The notes beneath the pieces are model-generated. The model did not search any database. It was given only the letters and a program-made list of their open reading frames with translations, and had not been told where the DNA came from. A stretch of DNA of 64,000 bases, taken from contig CP075496.1 in the NCBI GenBank assembly GCA_021613535.1, positions 434,001 to 498,000 of the forward strand. The letters are read 5' to 3'. This DNA comes from Adineta vaga (Eukaryota > Rotifera). Each line of letters begins with the position of its first letter. The first letter of the stretch is position 1. Below are positions 21,424 to 33,541 of this stretch, piece by piece. The position numbers were made by a program, and so were the translations under genes.

Positions 21424-24400
21424 AGATTTTACAAAGAAAAATTCATCCAGAAAATAAACTTAATGAACATTGTTTATATTCTTTCATTTATACAAAGTTC
21501 CCTCGACTGAAAGGAGGGTCATGTGAAAAGACAGTTTGTGTGTTTGTCTGTATGTGTGCGTCAGGGTCAAAGGTCAAAATAACATTTTTTTTGAAAATGC
21601 TCAAAACTTAATGAAATTTAGTCTGGGAAGGATGAGGCTAGGGACAAATTAAAAACCAATAATCGGTTGTAATTTCGAAACAAATTTCTGCTCTTGGTCA
21701 ATTTCTACACTTCCTTTTTAGTAGTAGCGTTCTCGCGTCCTTAACTAGTCGACAAACAGACACTATTTCTTGAGACGCTAGGACGTTGTTCCCTCGATTG
21801 GGTATGGGTGAGGACCTGGGTGTTGGGGGAAACGTTGGGTGAAATTGATTTCACGAAAAAAAAGTTAATATTCTGTTTTTGAAGGTTAACAGATATTTCA
21901 ACAATAACATTAGAGCCGTTTTCTCGTATCTTAAGTTTCCAGATCAATTCATCTCACCATTGAATGAAGCTGAAAATACCCATCCTCCACAGTGTAGGAT
22001 TAAGCGAGTGTGCCCGACGAGCGTTACTTGTCGACAATACGTTAATAAATAGAAATTATCGTTTCATAAGAAAATATGTACCGAACATGGACATCTTGAA
22101 AAATTATAAATGGATGTTCGTTCTGCTCTAATACTTTCATTAACGGGTATTCTGACGATTTTTTATGGAAGAGATGTATGCGCTGATGGAACTACGCCTT
22201 TATTTATTTCTTCCTCATACATCGCATCGTTCTGTTACAAAACACACGCTTATAGACTCTTCTGTCAAAGAGAAGGAAAGGGAATACTGAAATACATAAA
22301 AATGCACCGAAGTAAGGTCATAAAAAGAAACGAACGGACAAATAGCATGCATACAGCGCATGTATGCGAGATTGTCAGAGGTATGTCCTAGCGGGCTGCG
22401 AGTCTACTCTTATCGGAAAATTTCTTCCAAACATGTCGCTAGACATCACACCACTCGGTGCAGAATTTCATTCTATACATAATGAGCTATTTGGTTTTAG
22501 TTTTTCTGATCAAAGGCAATTCCTGAAGTCCTGTAAAGTTCTCGACTTGCTGCTCATAGTACAAACTTCCACATGGATGCATCGATCCCATTCTTGGGTA
22601 GAAATCTCAACAATACCGAGAAGATTAACACTTTAAAAAATCATATCATTTTAAGGATCTGAAAAATGCGGATCAACAATAAACTGTATCACAACGTTAC
22701 GTTGATATTTCTCATTTTTGTCCGAAAGAAAACAGTGGAAAGAAAATTTTTTTTAGCTTCAGAAAGCTCTACAAGTTCGGTAGTTCTTTTATGTGACGGC
22801 GTTACGCGACCCTTGAACTCTTGCAGAGATAACAAGCAAAAATCTAAACGATTTATTTTTCCAGCACTGCAGATAGAGCTTAGTTAGCTGCATCCAACAG
22901 CATTTAAACCAATGCGTTAGCTATTTTAGTTCTCGAGAAAATGTCACAACGTTTCGTTTGGACAAGCCCCAGAAGAAAAGAAAAAAAATGAGTATGGCAA
23001 ATTCATAATCATTGTTTCACGACAAAGAAAAGTCTCTCTGATAGGATAACATGATACAACTTAGAAGAAATTCAAAATCATTATCCTTTTCATCTTTGTT
23101 GTTTTCCACTAATAAAAGATCATCAGTTTGTTTAGTACCTAAATGTAATGCATTGAGGGTACGAGTAGCATGTTTGCACAACAATCTCACCCTCATCCAT
23201 GATAGAGGTATCGGTTAGATTTCCAATTGCAGATTCAACAGATGATTTATTTGCCTTGTTTTTCTACATCCCAGGACGATGATTCCTGAAGCTGTTTTCC
23301 GTAAGTCTCCAGAACCGATAATTTCCGCACCGGATTGTCTGACCTGGGATACGGTGATTAATCACTAAGAACTTCTTAGAAATGACAGATTAAATGTCGA
23401 AAACGTAGAAAGTTGGTTTACTTGCTTTTTTGTGAAAAATCAAGGCTGCTATTAAAGCGACATGTTGATAGCTACATATTAATATCAAACATATATCTTC
23501 TTCCTGTTCAACTTCTTTTGGACGTTCTGGAAAATAATCATTACCATCACAAATATAAACAAAAGGATGAAAAGAAAAACAAATTATCATAACAGTGTAA
23601 AATGAGTTCATTACTTCGAGATTTTTATAAAATGACACCATATGAAAGAAAATGTGATTTGTTTTACTTTTTAGAGTGTTTATGTAGCTGACATACGCAA
23701 ACAAATATAGTCTGAATATGTATTACACAATCATCAGAAAAAATTTGTCAAGAAGACAGATTATGTTATTATATAGAAAATAAGCAATTTTGGCATACGA
23801 TAGATTAACTCTTATTCATCTCAAGTGTACAGTTACCCTTGCCAAACATTTTTTATATCTATTTTTTGCATTGCTTTGACATAAATCTAATCTGATTCGA
23901 GGCATATAGTCTTTATGCATTTATCGCAAACGTTGTTTTTTCATTCTCTCTTACTTTTTTAATCGATGTGCAATAATATAGAAAAGACAATGTGGATTTA
24001 CTGATGACTATTTTTACTAAAATTTTCGTAGATAAGTTTTTTTGATTGTATATTATTCATTATTAATTGTTGAGTTATGAAATCCGAATCATCTTTCATA
24101 TAAGAGAATACAAAAATTCTTGGAAAATCCATTCTAGCAACGTGCATAGAATTGATTCTTTACAAATGTTTGTTCTATTCTATAATTCTTTTTTCACATT
24201 TTAAATGAAAGGTTTGCATCAAATTACTGAACAAAATACTTAGACTTTATTATATTATTTTTCATCTAACAAACCAAGAAGAGTGTTTGAGTGTGATGAG
24301 AATAATATTTCTTAAAACTCAACACACTAATTTTCATAAAATATTAAACAAAAATAAGACTATCTAGATAGATCTTTAATTATGATTGTGACATCTGAAT

Positions 24401-24607
24401 ATATTTTATCTTTAAATATAAATAACATAATCTGAATACAAAGCTTGAGTTTTTTTTCATTTCTATTTTATTAGAATGAAGATTAAATCTTGATAGACAA
24501 TCTCTTTTTTCTTTGATCTTATGAACTCTCTTATTTTAACAAAAAAAAGGATCTATAAATATTCTTAAAATAATAAAATAAACTTTCATATAAGATTTTA
24601 CAAAAAA
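21424..24607. other. Large interval without a supported gene, unusual composition at 21490-23350
   Basis: From about 21490 to 23350 the DNA is less AT-rich and more complex than its surroundings. It contains several mutually out-of-frame open stretches, one at 22110 with a signal-peptide-like start (MDVRSALILSLTGILTIFYG). The repeat TTCCCTCGA-TG occurs near 21498 and 21790, and a G-rich hairpin lies at 23153-23195. The composition suggests a degenerate mobile element or inserted non-coding DNA, but no transposase or reverse transcriptase motif is visible. A minus-strand frame at 23390-23704 has no domain. From 23700 to 24607 the DNA is plain AT-rich. Confidence 0.4.
23153..23195. repeat. Small GC-rich hairpin
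   Basis: TGAGGGT at the left is the exact reverse complement of ACCCTCA at 23189-23195, with about 28 bases between. Confidence 0.45.
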
Positions 24608-25591
24608 ATGTCCTCTTCAGAAGAAATAATTTATCTTGTATCTCAATGGTTAAATTATTTTTTTGGAATTCCAATTATTATATTTGGTATAATTGGTGCA
24701 ATCTTAACTATAATTGTTTTCATTCGACAACGAACATTTTGGCATAATCCAACCATCACTTATTTATTAGCAGGTGCATTCATGACTGCATTACATTTAC
24801 CAACAATTTATCTTTTAGTTGTTCTTGCTCAAGGTTTTAATATTGTTCTATTTATGAAATATGAAATTATCTGTCGATTATTTAATTATTTTCTTTATGT
24901 CACAACAGTTTCGGCTATTTATTTTCCATGTTTAGCTGCTTTTGATCAATATGCAAGTACAAGTCGTAATGCAGCTTTTCGAAATCGTTGGCACAATATG
25001 AAAGTTGTTCGTTTTGCAATTTGTGGAACAATTCTTTTCTGGTTAATTTTATATTTACCAGTTTTAATTGTTAGTGATCTTAGTCATGGTTATTGTTATA
25101 TAACAAGTTATAACATAAGAATAATGCTTAATTATATAACAGTACCATTATTTTTCACTATTATTCCAATTATTTTAATCATATTTTGTCTTCGAGGTAT
25201 TGTTCGAAATCTTCGTGGTTTTGTACTTAATAATCAACAAGATCGATTTGAAAGACAAATTCGTCGAATGTTAATTGCACAATTACTTGTTCTTGTTGTT
25301 TCAGGATTTCCTTTTGCATTAGAATCAGCTTATCTTGAAGCAACAGCTACATTACAAAAAAGTAATCTTCAAATAGCTATTGAAACTCTTACTTTAGAAG
25401 TTCTTCGATTCTTTTTTCATGTAAATTTTGTTGGAACATTTTATATTTATTTATATATTTCAAGTGAAGTACGAAAAACCCTTCGACAATTTTTTATGAA
25501 GATCCGTGGTTTTAATGCGATTGGTCCTATCAGAGTTACTGCTGACAATCAAAATATTTTACCAACACTTAATACTACAAATCCAACTTAA
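24608..25591 (+). CDS. Bdelloid-type 7TM receptor, tandem copy A
   Basis: The 327-residue intronless frame has seven hydrophobic helices. TM1 begins FGIPIIIFGIIGAILTIIVF. The end of TM3 reads CLAAFDQYASTSRNAAFRNR, so DRY is replaced by DQY and the key Arg is absent. Before TM6 comes RFERQIRRMLIAQLL, and TM7 is followed by SSEVRKTLRQFFMKIRG as helix 8. A sister gene lies 1.7 kb downstream in the same direction, and the two share an 82-bp identical block (24872-24953 here). It is a divergent class A-like receptor with unknown ligand; loss of the DRY arginine suggests altered G-protein coupling. Confidence 0.82.
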   Translation: MSSSEEIIYLVSQWLNYFFGIPIIIFGIIGAILTIIVFIRQRTFWHNPTITYLLAGAFMTALHLPTIYLLVVLAQGFNIVLFMKYEIICRLFNYFLYVTTVSAIYFPCLAAFDQYASTSRNAAFRNRWHNMKVVRFAICGTILFWLILYLPVLIVSDLSHGYCYITSYNIRIMLNYITVPLFFTIIPIILIIFCLRGIVRNLRGFVLNNQQDRFERQIRRMLIAQLLVLVVSGFPFALESAYLEATATLQKSNLQIAIETLTLEVLRFFFHVNFVGTFYIYLYISSEVRKTLRQFFMKIRGFNAIGPIRVTADNQNILPTLNTTNPT

Positions 25592-26602
25592 TAATTATTT
25601 TCAATGATTTAAAGTTCGAAAGTATCAGACTTATCATTTCATTTTACTTTTCTTATATATGTTGTATTTGTTTTTCAACTGTTGTCTTCTAAATTAAATG
25701 GAAGTTGTGGAGCTGCTCGTGGCATATTCATATTCACAGGATCTTATAATTATATAAGATACTTTTTCATTTTATCATCAGAATTGAGTGCAGATGTGAA
25801 AGGAAGCTGAGAATATAAATCTCGATAAAATAAATAAATTTTGCAAACAATAAATCATGTTGATATGTTTTTTAAAAAGAGAGAAATACAGTCGAAATTG
25901 TCAATCTCTGCTATTCAAAGAAGAAGATATATAGTAACTAAAGACAAGACAATTTTATATATAAAACAAACTATTTTCCATTTTTGTCGATTATTGTATA
26001 TTCATAAATTTCACATAATCGTAAAGTTGTTTGAAAAGAATTTGAATTTTCTAATGACTTTCTCGTATGAATACTATATGTCTAATCAAATGTTTGTTTA
26101 TACATTGAAGAGTATATAAATAATTTTAAAGTGAATAATAAATAATAGAATAATAATATAATTCATTTTTATATAAATAAAAACATAGAATTCAATCTTT
26201 ATCGAAAGAATTTTCAATTGTTTAAAAATCCTATTCTGTTTTTTAAACATCTTTTTTTTTTATATCGAAACCGAATAATAAATAGTATATTCTTTCGAGT
26301 AGTTCAATATGTCTTATCTAACGATCTAAGAAAAGTATTTGAATGAAAAAGAAAATATGATGTACAACCGAAAAAGTGAATTTCTACTAGAGAATATTAT
26401 AAATTTTCAGTGCAAGGATCCAATGGGCTCTCATTGATTTTACATAAAGTTGTATATTTATGAAATATCATAAAGATTTGATATACAGAGAAATCTGACT
26501 GAACGACAAGAATATTAATATGAAAAACATGATTTAAATACATATTTTTTTTAACTTTATTTATTATCATGATAAAGTGTATTAGAGATTGAAATATCAT
26601 AT
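25592..26602. other. Spacer between tandem receptors
   Basis: AT-rich DNA with scattered open frames but no domain. Around 26505-26545 there is sequence like the 5' flank of receptor copy B near 27237-27300 (GACAAGAATAT...AACATGATTT), which points to a duplicated unit larger than the gene itself. Confidence 0.45.
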
Positions 26603-26692
26603 ATTTGGTATGACTGGATCAGTCTTTATTAGATGGTACTTTTATGACTGTAATAATAATTTATCTTTCAGTTGCTCGTCCTATTTCGCGTA
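26603..26692 (+). pseudogene. Relic of a third receptor copy
   Basis: The stretch from ATATTTGGTATGACTGGATC onward matches TM1 of both neighbouring receptors, then jumps to a TM2-like part (GGTACTTTTATGACTGTAAT and ATAATTTATCTTTCAGTTGC). About 70 bases between the two parts are missing relative to the intact genes. No open frame survives. Confidence 0.65.
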
Positions 26693-27335
26693 TGATGTAA
26701 CAAGGATTTGACAGGATACTGGATGTCATCCAATCATGCTTACCTTTTGTTATTCTACTAACTGCAAGTCTAAATATTATTCGTAGATGTTCAATATACT
26801 AAATCGTCATGTATGAATGAATATAATGAGATAGAAGATGATCTATGATATATGTTCTACAAACTGGATGTTTGACTACTGTAGTTAGAGTATAGTATGA
26901 TGAAAGAGAGTAATGATTTGTTGAGAAATAAAATGTAGAAGAAAAAATGTTTTATTTCGAATTTGTATTATTAACATTATATTAAAGAATAAAATGAATA
27001 CTTTCAATTTTGAAAGGAGTTTATGTGTTATAGTGATTTCCAGGAGATTCATTCTCATCACGCTTCGAAGCACCTTCCGTCGAGTAGATAAATTGCGTTT
27101 TCCTGGAAATTAGATAGCATACGTAACTGATCCATTATGTCATGTCTATAATGAAGAATAAATCCAATTTCCGGAGATTCGTTTGTTATCCAAAATACAT
27201 ACAATTTGCTGAGAATCGCTATAACGCATCATATGCTTGAAAGACAAGAATATAAATAAGAAAAAAATATGCCAGAAAAATCTTTTCAAAGAAAAACATG
27301 ATTTGTTTGAAAGAAAAAAGCATTTATCAAAAGAA

Positions 27336-28244
27336 ATGTCATCTGTCATTGATGTTCAAACTATTTCTACAATAACTCGTTGGCTTAATTATGTTCTTGC
27401 AATACCAATGATTATCTTTGGTATGATTGGATCAATCTTAACTGTTTTAGTTTTTGCAAGACGACGAACACTTTGGAATTATCCAACCATCACTTATTTA
27501 CTTGCTGGATCGATTATTACCGCAATACATTTACCAACAATTTATCTTTTAGTTGTTCTTGCTGATGGATTTGGCATTGTTTTATTTAATTATAATGACA
27601 TTATTTGTCGATTATTTAATTATTTTCTTTATGTCACAACAGTTTCGGCTATTTATTTTCCATGTTTAGCTGCTTTTGATCAATATGTATGTACATGTCC
27701 AAATGCAGCTTTTCGAAATCGTTGGCACAATATGAAAGTTGTTCGTTTGGCAATTTGTGGAACAATTCTTTTCTGGTCAATTTTGTTTCTACCAATTCTT
27801 ATTATTTATCAACTTGTTAATAATTCATGTTCTATAACTAATTATTCTCCACGAGTATTGAAGAATTATGTAGTAACACCATTATTTTTTACGATAATTC
27901 CAATTATTTTGATTATATTCTTTCTCCGAAGTATGATTCGAAATATTCGTTTACTAAAACTGAATAATTATCAACAAGATCGATTTGAAAGACAAATTCG
28001 TCGAATGTTATTTGTTCAATTAATTATTCTTGCTGTTTCAGGATTTCCTTTTGCATTAGAATCAGCTTATCTTGAAGCAACAAGTACGATACAAGAAACA
28101 AGACTTCGTAAGGCTGTTGAGAATCTTGTTTTACAAGTTCTTCGATTCTTTTTTCATGTAAATCTTGTTGGAACTTTTTATTTATATATTTCAAGTGAAG
28201 TACGAAAAACTGTTCGACAATTGTTTATGAGATTTCGTGATTAA
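27336..28244 (+). CDS. Bdelloid-type 7TM receptor, tandem copy B
   Basis: I chose the ATG at 27336 (MSSVIDVQTISTITRWLNYV) because the frame upstream is Lys-rich filler and this start aligns with copy A. The 302-residue intronless product has seven helices, the DQY variant (AAFDQYVCTCPNAAFRNRWH), RFERQIRRMLFVQLI before TM6 and SSEVRKTVRQLFMRFRD at the end. It shares blocks of complete nucleotide identity with copy A, the longest I checked being 82 bp (27606-27687), while flanking parts have diverged. That pattern suggests gene conversion or a recent duplication with uneven divergence. Confidence 0.82.
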   Translation: MSSVIDVQTISTITRWLNYVLAIPMIIFGMIGSILTVLVFARRRTLWNYPTITYLLAGSIITAIHLPTIYLLVVLADGFGIVLFNYNDIICRLFNYFLYVTTVSAIYFPCLAAFDQYVCTCPNAAFRNRWHNMKVVRLAICGTILFWSILFLPILIIYQLVNNSCSITNYSPRVLKNYVVTPLFFTIIPIILIIFFLRSMIRNIRLLKLNNYQQDRFERQIRRMLFVQLIILAVSGFPFALESAYLEATSTIQETRLRKAVENLVLQVLRFFFHVNLVGTFYLYISSEVRKTVRQLFMRFRD

Positions 28245-29581
28245 AATGGAATTTTTCCTGTTAATGCTGTTCTTTAACAATCAATTTTTTTGAAGAATTG
28301 ATGCAAAATGAACAGTATATTTAGGATCCGCACACAATGAACAAGGATCTAGATCGAGACAATATCAAAGAAGATAGATGATGAAATCGAAATCGAGGTG
28401 AAAGATATAAGACCGAAAGAAAAACATATGTGAATACTAAAGAAGATGATTAAGATCATCCTTTAACAATATTGTATATATTTTTTCTAATAATTTTTGT
28501 CTTGTAAAATAAAATAAACATTTAAATCTATTTGTTTTTATTATTATGAATGATGCACATGATTATCGTTGGTTGACTCCCTCAAATTTTGATATATTTA
28601 CAAGAAATAAAAAACATCGAATTCATTATAACTAATACATTTTATTTCTCATTAGATATATTCATCAATTGATTCAAATTAATAAACTTTCTTCAAAGAA
28701 AATATACGAAGATATTAAAGAATCTTTGAAAAGAATTCTTATTAAAAATCAAAATCTTATTCTTTCATTATACATTGAAGATGATACTTGTATGGAGAAT
28801 TTAAATAGATATTTTCTAACTTATTCATCTTCAATAATTTACTTTACATTGAATCGAATTCTTTAATTTCATTTCCATAATCTTTTGTCATTAACTATTG
28901 ATTTTTGACTATATATATACTCACCGATTTTTCGATTCATTCGTCGAAATTAATCATTGATTGTTAATTATAAATTCATGTTTAATACAATAAAATTTAC
29001 TCATTTAATTATCAATTGTTATATTATCAATGACAATTATCGAAACAAATTGTTTATTTAATAAAAAATACTGATATTTTTGTGTCGGTGTATTATAGTT
29101 AAAAATGAAATAACAGAAGTCAAAGTAAAATAAATCACTAAAATGGAACAAGTGACGTTTATTCTTTACCTTTGTTATTGTATAAAGCATTTTCAAGTAA
29201 ATCTTATGGATCATAAAAGTATAATGATTAATTTTGGTTAAGATCAATGAAAATGTTTCTTTTCTCACTTGTTTATGTTTTCATATTTCAAACAACAACA
29301 ACAAATTATCAATATCGAGTTTTTATTCGATAATTATACAATCAAACATTTAGACGATAGTATTATTTGAATCATTTATTAATCTTGATTTTCCAATGAA
29401 TAAATTTATATATTGTTGTATTATGTGATAAGAAATATTCGTATGTGACGTCAGAAAAAGATAATAAAAATATATCCAGTTTATCTCTAAACTAGTCATG
29501 AGTAATTCGTCAATTATAAATAAAGAAAATATCTATTTCTAAAAATAATTTTGACAAACGAATATTGGTGAAAATGAAATT
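28245..29581. other. Intergenic with a possible orphan exon
   Basis: A frame at about 28657-28866 follows an acceptor-like TTTATTTCTCATTAG and reads as a charged, Leu/Ile-rich helix ending NRIL. A separate short frame at 28546-28635 (MNDAHDYRWLTPSNFDIF) lies just upstream, but no GT donor joins them. It may be a decayed gene. The rest shows nothing. Confidence 0.3.
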
Positions 29582-30724
29582 ATGTCTAATTCAACATTAA
29601 CTACAAATATTCGAATAGAACATATTGATTCTGAACGCATTTGGAATCCTGAAAGTGTACCAAAAGAATTTTTCTGTCCAATATGTTCGTGTTTATTATG
29701 GAAACCACGTTCTTGTGGATCTTGTCAAAATATCTTCTGTGAAATTTGTATTTCAAAATGGTTGAAAACGAATACGTGATGTCCATTTGGATGTGAAGAA
29801 TATGACGATAAACGTTGTTCACCACAAATTCGATGTCAAAGTACTCCGTTTGGTTGTAAAGTAGTACGATTTTATGATACATTAGAAACACATCAAACAA
29901 ATGAATGTCAATATCTATCTATTCGATGTCGATATTGTGAAAATCTGATGTTAATCAATAAAATTGTTGATCATGAACAAAAGTGTGGTCAACAACTTAG
30001 TGTTTGTATTGAATGTAATCATCGTTTTCCTTTATGTTCTATGAATGAACATCAATTATCTTGTATAACAAACAATACACAACAATTTCAAGAAAATTTT
30101 ATTCATTCTAATGCTTTACCGTTCGAAAACAATGGAACATTTCAAGCATTAAATCAAGTACTTTTTACAGAAGAAGAACGAGAAATTCAGTTAAATTATT
30201 ATAATTTATCGTGGTATTCTCGTTTATTAGTTTTAGCTTCTGTTATTTATCAATATCCATTCAAGATTCCATATATTAGTCTTGTTATATTATACATAGG
30301 CATTGTCCTTTTCTTTTCATATGTTTTAGGATGGATACTCGTCATCTTTGCTTTTTGTTTTCGAAACATATTTATCGGTTTTCTTTCAGTTATCTTCTTC
30401 ACTGGACTTTTTCATACTTTTTCATCATGGTTTTTCAATTTAACTGATGAAAATTTTATTCTCTTTTTTTTTACTCTCATTTTCTATTTAATAGGATTTT
30501 TATTGATTTACATTGGTGCTCCTTTCATAGAAGGAGATCATTATATACCACTTGGTACATTAATACATCTTGGATATATTATTATGTGTAAACTTCTTTT
30601 ATTCTTCATTCGTTTCTATTTTCAATGGATTCCAGCTTATGTAACAGCAACTTTCACCACTGGAATTGGTCTTTTCATTACTTCAATACATCGACATATT
30701 TTGTCATTACAAGTACCAACTTAG
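29582..30724 (+). pseudogene. RING/TRAF-type zinc-finger membrane protein, interrupted by TGA
   Basis: One frame runs from MSNSTLTTNIRIEHIDSER to the stop at 30722-30724, interrupted once by TGA at 29777-29779. The N-terminal RING finger shows CPICSCLLW, then CGSCQNIFCEICISKWL, the TGA, then CPFGC. TRAF-type Cys/His pairs follow (CRYCENL, CIECNHRFPLC, HQLSC). The C-terminal half carries about five TM helices (for example ISLVILYIGIVLFFSYVLGW). Such proteins are expected to be membrane-anchored E3 ubiquitin ligases. The nonsense codon falls between the sixth cysteine and the last CxxC pair, so a protein ending there would lack a complete RING. The rest of the frame is well preserved, so the lesion is recent, a sequencing error or recoded. 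Confidence 0.7.
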
Positions 30725-32534
30725 AAACGATTGTCAGAGTTAACTGATATACTGAACAAAACGTATATTCAAAAAAGAGCGGATTGATTAGTTATTGCTC
30801 GTTGTTTTATCTAAAGAATGTAAGAGAATTTCTCTAGAGTGAGTTTGAGGTTGTATCTATCAATGAAATGAAATGAAATGAAACAAATATGACCTCGAAA
30901 AAGGAAAAAAAGAATTCAAATTGACTCTTTTTTTTTAAATTCACAAAAATCTGTGATATATTTTATTGATTTTAATTTTTTGAAGATTTTTTTGAAATAA
31001 AATTCTATGACACACTGTTTTATCAAACAGTCAATATACTAAGATATCAAGACATTATTTTATCAAAAGTAAATTGACCAACTATTTCAACAAACGAGAA
31101 AATAAAACTTTTATTATATTCTTCTTTCTTCATATTATGTAAATATATCTTACAATGATCTCTTTTTTCTTATTACTCTAATGATTGGTTTTGTTTTAAA
31201 CAGGATTCAATTTTTCTCGAACAGATAAAATGTGCATTATTCATTCAAATACTTTTCTTATTCTTCATTTAAATCAAAATAAAGAACTATTCGACATAAA
31301 ACCAATTTATTTCAATTTGAAATATTCTTTCTTTTTTTATACATAGAATTATAAAACAACATAAAAATTATTCATTTTGATACAAAAATATATATATATG
31401 CTACAGGGCAAATTAAAATTATTTCGATTTTTTCTACATTCTATTAGAATATTATTAGAATTTTGATTTCCAAAGTCTTGGGGGTGTGGACGTGTGCGAC
31501 CTCATTGTCTCACATTTCGTCCACATTCACCCAGCCTAGCAAGTGTGAATTTATTAATGTAGTTTAAAAGGCACAGTTTTCATTAACTTTGATACTATAT
31601 CGATTACAGCCAAAGTCGTACTTTGCTATTACGCCATCCCATCACAACAAAAAGACGCCATGGTAACTCAGCTTGACGTTTTCTAATAGATAGCTGATGT
31701 TCATTTCTTGTAGTTCTATTTAATATATTCAATTTTCCTCTATCGCAGTCCAAGGTCAGATCGAATATGTTATTATTACGAAATAAAATTAGTCACTTCT
31801 ATTCTAATCAAATATCGAAATATCTCGTCTATATATCTAATAAATGTTTTATTAAGTATTGCTAATGTAAAAGTGAAAACTTTTAATCGTATTGACATGA
31901 TACGTTTATCGATTATTACCTGAATATTTCAATAAGAGAAGTAAAATCATTGGCAAAAGTTTTTATTAGTTTTATGTTGGTATCATTTTATGAATTGTTC
32001 ACATATGTTCTCAATTTTGTTAACATGGAATTTTTTTTCTTAGATAAACTATTGCTCTTTTTCTAACTATAAAATATCAAATAAGATGTGCTGATGAAAA
32101 ACAAAAAAAAATAGCAATCAAACACGAGTTAAAGTTCGTCGATGAAAAGAGAAAATAAGTTTTCTACTGAATTAAGAAAATAAACTAATTATTGGAAGCT
32201 TGTCCGTTGAAACACGACTAAACCAATAAAACAATATTAGTTGATTTATAAAGCTCTATCATAAGACATTTTGTTAAATTTATTGACCATAACGATAATA
32301 CATGACATGACTCATTTGTCCAATTCTTTTCCTGTTCTTCTATTTAGTTAAAATAAAACGACCTCCACAAACAATTCGTATATTATGATTATAAAATTGG
32401 TTCATTTCAGTACTGTAATTCGTTATCATTTACTTCGACTTCATCCATTCATTTATGGATGAAATACATACTACACCATATATATCATCTACTAAAATAA
32501 ATTGAATTATTTCTTTTCTAGATTATAGTTTGAA
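30725..32534. other. Intergenic, AT-rich, with G-rich hairpin
   Basis: No gene is supported. (ATGAA)n-like repeats lie at about 30866-30890, and a GC-rich hairpin is at 31479-31533. Moderately complex DNA at 31560-31760 has no recognisable content. Confidence 0.45.
31479..31533. repeat. GC-rich hairpin with telomere-like arms
   Basis: GGGGGTGTGGACG on the left faces CGTCCACATTCACCC on the right; CGTCCACA is the exact reverse complement of TGTGGACG. The loop is about 25-30 bases. Confidence 0.65.
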
Positions 32535-32852
32535 ATGATGAATTCCTCTGTTGCTGATATTCGAAATCTTTATCCAATGGTTGATAACAATTCTCTTCAC
32601 TTTTGCTTTCTCGTGGTGCATCATTTTCTAGAACAGTCTGGTTGGAAGCTAGTACACAAAGAACAGGTATGACAGAAATATCTTGTTGTATAATGTAAAT
32701 TTTAATCCATTGTTTTCTAAAAGGTGCTATTATTCCATGAATTATGGAATAATTATTTAACTCGACTTGACTGGAAATATAAGAACAATTCCAATAAGAT
32801 ACTTCAGACAAAATTACTTCATCGAGATGGTGAATTTGTGTTTTATCTCGAA
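32535..32852 (+). CDS. Possible two-exon gene fragment, unknown
   Basis: Exon 32535-32666 (starting MMNSSVADIRNLYPMVDNN) joins in phase 0 to exon 32724-32852 (starting LLFHELWNNYLTRLDWKYK) across a 57-nt GT-AG intron. Both show natural-looking codon use. Further coding-like pieces lie downstream at about 32879-32944 (basic, Lys/Gln-rich) and 33035-33150 (LQSQVNELVPNHEQKEG), but I cannot join them without stops, so the 3' part is unresolved or decayed. An overlapping minus-strand frame at 32518-32811 is the alternative. I do not recognise a domain. Confidence 0.3.
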
Positions 32853-33541
32853 GTAAGTTATTGGTAAATTTCGTTTAGATACCACGAAAATCAAGTCGAA
32901 AGTCCATCAAATTACAAATCAAACAATTGGAAAATAATCGAGAGTAAGTGATCGTTTTTTCTTATTATTTAACAAAACAAATACTTACCTATAGTGCTCA
33001 AGAAATCTTGTAAGTTTTATATTCAAAACTACAATCACAAGTGAATGAATTAGTACCAAACCATGAACAAAAAGAAGGAAAACAAGCAAACAACGAAGTA
33101 CGAAAATGTCAAAATTCAAATCATGGACATGATGATATATATGTTCAAACTTGTGTAAGAATATTATTCGTTTCAATCTTATGTGAACGTCTTTTCTTTA
33201 GACATCGACATTCAAAATACATTAACACCAACGCAGTAAGATGCGCTCGAAGCAAAACAATTAACCGCACCAAAATAAAATCTGAATTATTGCACAAGAT
33301 ATATAAAATATACGAGTATTTATTATAAAAGAACTCTCATAGTTCGTTCTGCTGATCACGTTTGTCTCTTATCAGAGTTTTTCTGTTATTCTCTTTGTTT
33401 AACATCTGAAATAGATGAGAAAAAGCCTTATCCTTTTGTTTTATCAATTTGTCCTTTCATTCATTGTTCTACCTGACGGCAGCTAATAAGATAGAGCAAG
33501 AGAATACATAAAGATAAAGAATTATTAAGAGAAGATAAAAG

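Noticed and set aside
29777-29779. TGA as selenocysteine in the RING gene
   Set aside because: I did not find a convincing hairpin element in the 3' region, and the position is not a conserved cysteine of the RING; a point nonsense is simpler.
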